Assembly: GCF_001953985.1 (NCBI RefSeq)
Contig: NZ_MBEI01000083.1
Coordinates: 1-64,000, forward strand
DNA length: 64,000 bases
Source of the DNA: Mycobacterium colombiense
GTDB taxonomy: Bacteria > Actinomycetota > Actinomycetes > Mycobacteriales > Mycobacteriaceae
Direction of reading: 5' to 3'
The notes below the pieces were generated by a model. The model did no database searches, was not told the DNA's origin, and saw only the letters and a list, made by a program, of their open reading frames with translations. The translations under genes were made by a program, and so were the position numbers. Below, one piece after another: positions 61,700 through 64,000 of this stretch; the first letter of the stretch is position 1, and each line of letters starts with the position of its first letter.

Positions 61700-64000
61700 T
61701 TGGCTGACCCGAAACTAAAGGACACCGGCAGCGGCGGGAATGGCAGCCGCCGGCGACTCGTGATCGTCGAGTCGCCCACAAAGGCGCGCAAACTGGCCAG
61801 CTACCTGGGCTCCAGGTACATCGTCGAGTCGTCGCGCGGTCACATCCGCGACCTGCCCCGGGCCGCCGCCGACGTGCCGGCGAAGTTCAAGTCGGAGCCG
61901 TGGGCCCGCCTCGGGGTCAATGTCGACGCGGACTTCGAACCGCTGTACATCATCAGCCCCGAGAAGAAGAGCACGGTCACCGAGCTCAAGGGCCTGCTCA
62001 AGGAAGCCGACGAGCTCTATCTGGCCACGGATGGTGACCGCGAGGGCGAAGCGATCGCCTGGCACCTGCTGGAAACCCTGAAGCCGAACATCCCGGTCAA
62101 GCGCATGGTGTTCCACGAGATCACCGAACCGGCCATCCTCGAGGCAGCCGAGAACCCCCGCGACCTGGACATCGACCTGGTCGACGCGCAGGAAACCCGG
62201 CGCATCCTGGACCGCCTGTACGGCTATGAGGTCAGCCCCGTGCTGTGGAAGAAGGTCGCGCCGAAGCTGTCGGCCGGCCGGGTCCAATCGGTGGCCACCC
62301 GCATCATCGTGCAGCGCGAACGCGACCGCATGGCGTTTCGCAGCGCTTCCTACTGGGACATCGTGGCCCAGCTCGACGCCAGCGTGTCCGACCCGCAGGC
62401 GTCGCCGCCCACCTTCACCGCCCGCCTGACCGGCGTCGACGGCCTGCGTGTGGCCGCCGGCCGCGACTTCGACTCGCTGGGGCAGCTGCGCAAGGCCAAC
62501 GAGGTCACCATTCTCGACGAGGCGAGCGCGACACAGCTGGCGGCGGGCCTGCGCGGCGCCCAGCTCACCGTCGCGTCGGTGGAGGAAAAGCCCTACACCC
62601 GGCGTCCCTACGCGCCGTTCATGACCTCGACGCTGCAGCAGGAAGCCGGCCGCAAGTTGCGGTTCTCCTCCGAGCGCACGATGAGCATCGCCCAGCGGCT
62701 CTACGAGAACGGCTACATCACCTATATGCGTACCGACTCCACCACGCTGTCGGAGTCGGCGATCAACGCCGCGCGCACCCAGGCCCGCCAGCTCTACGGC
62801 GCCGAATACGTGTCCCCGTCGCCGCGCCAGTACACCCGCAAGGTCAAGAACGCCCAGGAGGCCCACGAGGCCATCCGCCCCGCGGGTGAGACGTTCGCGA
62901 CCCCGGACGCGGTGCGCCGCGAACTCGACGGCGACGAATTCCGCATCTACGAGCTGATCTGGCAGCGCACGGTGGCCTCGCAGATGGCCGACGCCCGCGG
63001 CACCACGCTGAGCCTGCGGATCAACGGCCAATCCGCCGGCCGCGACGTGGTGTTCTCGGCCAGCGGTCGCACCATCACGTTCGCGGGCTTCTTGAAGGCC
63101 TACGTGGAGACGGTGGACGAGTTGGCCGGCGGCGAGGCCGACGACGCCGAGAGCCGGCTGCCGCAGCTGACCCAGGGCCAGCGGCTGGACGCCATCGAGC
63201 TCACCCCCGACGGCCACGCCACCAACCCGCCGGCGCGCTACACCGAGGCGTCACTGGTCAAGGCGCTCGAAGAGCTGGGCATCGGCCGCCCGTCGACGTA
63301 CTCGTCGATCATCAAGACCATCCAGGACCGCGGCTACGTGCACAAGAAGGGCAGCGCGCTGGTGCCGTCCTGGGTGGCGTTCGCCGTAACCGGTTTGCTT
63401 GAACAGCATTTCGGCCGCCTCGTCGACTACGACTTCACCGCCGCGATGGAAGACGAGCTGGACGCGATCGCCTCGGGGCAGGAACGACGCACCGACTGGC
63501 TCAACAACTTCTACTTCGGCGGCGAGCACGGGGTGGCCGACTCGGTGGCCCGCTCCGGCGGCCTGAAGAAACTCGTCGGCGTCAACCTGGAAGGCATCGA
63601 CGCTCGAGAAGTCAACTCGATCAGGCTCTTTGACGACGAGCAGGGCCGGCCGGTTTACGTCCGGGTGGGCAAGAACGGGCCGTATCTGGAGCGCATGGTG
63701 ACCGGCGACGACGGCGAGCCCAAGCCGCAGCGGGCCAACCTCAACGACTCGCTGACCCCCGACGAGCTGACGCTGGAGGTGGCCGAGCAGCTGTTCGCGA
63801 CGCCGCAGGAGGGCCGCGTGCTGGGGGTGGACCCGGAAACCGGTCACGAGATCGTCGCCAAGGACGGCCGTTACGGGCCATACGTTTCCGAGGTGCTGCC
63901 GGAGCCGCCCCCGGGCGACGAGGGGGGCAGCGCCGCGCCGGCGAAGAAGGGCAAGAAGCCCACCGGTCCCAAGCCACGCACCGGTTCGCTGCTGCGCACC
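61700..64000 (+). CDS. topA: DNA topoisomerase I, N-terminal 767 residues
   Basis: TTG 61700 start; the gene runs off the right edge. Toprim domain VIVESPTKARKLASYLGS and LYLATDGDREGEAIAWHLL (DxDxE metal motif), catalytic YITYMRTDSTT with the active-site Tyr (near residue 345), and NPPARYTEASLVKALEELG. Relaxes negative supercoils by single-strand passage. Extended C-terminal region is only partly present. The 214-base gap upstream has no recognised gene. Confidence 0.96.
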   Translation, partial: MADPKLKDTGSGGNGSRRRLVIVESPTKARKLASYLGSRYIVESSRGHIRDLPRAAADVPAKFKSEPWARLGVNVDADFEPLYIISPEKKSTVTELKGLLKEADELYLATDGDREGEAIAWHLLETLKPNIPVKRMVFHEITEPAILEAAENPRDLDIDLVDAQETRRILDRLYGYEVSPVLWKKVAPKLSAGRVQSVATRIIVQRERDRMAFRSASYWDIVAQLDASVSDPQASPPTFTARLTGVDGLRVAAGRDFDSLGQLRKANEVTILDEASATQLAAGLRGAQLTVASVEEKPYTRRPYAPFMTSTLQQEAGRKLRFSSERTMSIAQRLYENGYITYMRTDSTTLSESAINAARTQARQLYGAEYVSPSPRQYTRKVKNAQEAHEAIRPAGETFATPDAVRRELDGDEFRIYELIWQRTVASQMADARGTTLSLRINGQSAGRDVVFSASGRTITFAGFLKAYVETVDELAGGEADDAESRLPQLTQGQRLDAIELTPDGHATNPPARYTEASLVKALEELGIGRPSTYSSIIKTIQDRGYVHKKGSALVPSWVAFAVTGLLEQHFGRLVDYDFTAAMEDELDAIASGQERRTDWLNNFYFGGEHGVADSVARSGGLKKLVGVNLEGIDAREVNSIRLFDDEQGRPVYVRVGKNGPYLERMVTGDDGEPKPQRANLNDSLTPDELTLEVAEQLFATPQEGRVLGVDPETGHEIVAKDGRYGPYVSEVLPEPPPGDEGGSAAPAKKGKKPTGPKPRTGSLLRT

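Overview
This window comes from a non-tuberculous Mycobacterium. DNA is very GC-rich, GTG starts and ATGA-type gene overlaps are common, and from about 24.4 kb to the end the gene order is the mirror image of the M. tuberculosis block Rv3684 to Rv3646c: cds1, Rv3683, ponA2, whiB4, Rv3680/Rv3679, Rv3678A-Rv3677c, crp, Rv3675, nth, Rv3673c, Rv3672c, marP, ephE, Rv3669, Rv3668c, acs, dppABCD, Rv3662c, Rv3661, ssd, the Tad pilus genes, Rv3651, the SftH-type helicase, cspA, Rv3647c and topA. These assignments rest on recognising the proteins and the order; no database was searched.

Region 1 (1-7.0 kb) is a selenium/formate module: the 5' end of selA, the selenocysteine tRNA selC (UCA anticodon) and, divergently, selD, then a three-gene formate dehydrogenase operon. 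The catalytic fdhA gene is read through an in-frame UGA at 2219-2221, followed at once by a bacterial-type SECIS hairpin with a GGUCU loop. FdhB (four Fe-S clusters) and an NrfD-like membrane protein complete a membrane-attached enzyme.

Region 2 (7.0-24.3 kb) is a general-stress island. It holds a complete stressosome-type operon (rsbR-rsbS-rsbT-rsbX-rsbU) with a neighbouring STAS anti-sigma antagonist, plus an F420-type oxidoreductase, a DJ-1/PfpI protein, a CDGSH Fe-S protein, a haem-oxygenase-like iron enzyme, a UsfY-like protein, a DUF4193 protein, a GAF-ANTAR regulator, a membrane-anchored Mrr-like nuclease and a DyP peroxidase operon. Four exact and three near matches to the mycobacterial SigF promoter pattern (GTTT, 15-16 bases, GGGTA) lie in front of genes here. 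The island ends at a tRNA-Pro gene. Neither sigF nor rsbW is in the window.

Region 3 (24.4-64 kb) is the conserved mycobacterial backbone: redox and cell-wall functions (cds1, ponA2, whiB4, marP), an ATPase pair, the CRP regulator with a 54-bp tandem repeat at its 3' end, base-excision repair, acetate activation, peptide import, the Tad/Flp pilus locus, a repair helicase and topoisomerase I. Two structured RNAs flank the HAD gene at 50.9-51.7 kb: an Ms1/MTS2823-like RNA (minus strand, with terminator) and a 6C RNA (plus strand, two C-rich hairpin loops). Two envelope genes sit between acs and dppA that are not in this position in M. tuberculosis.
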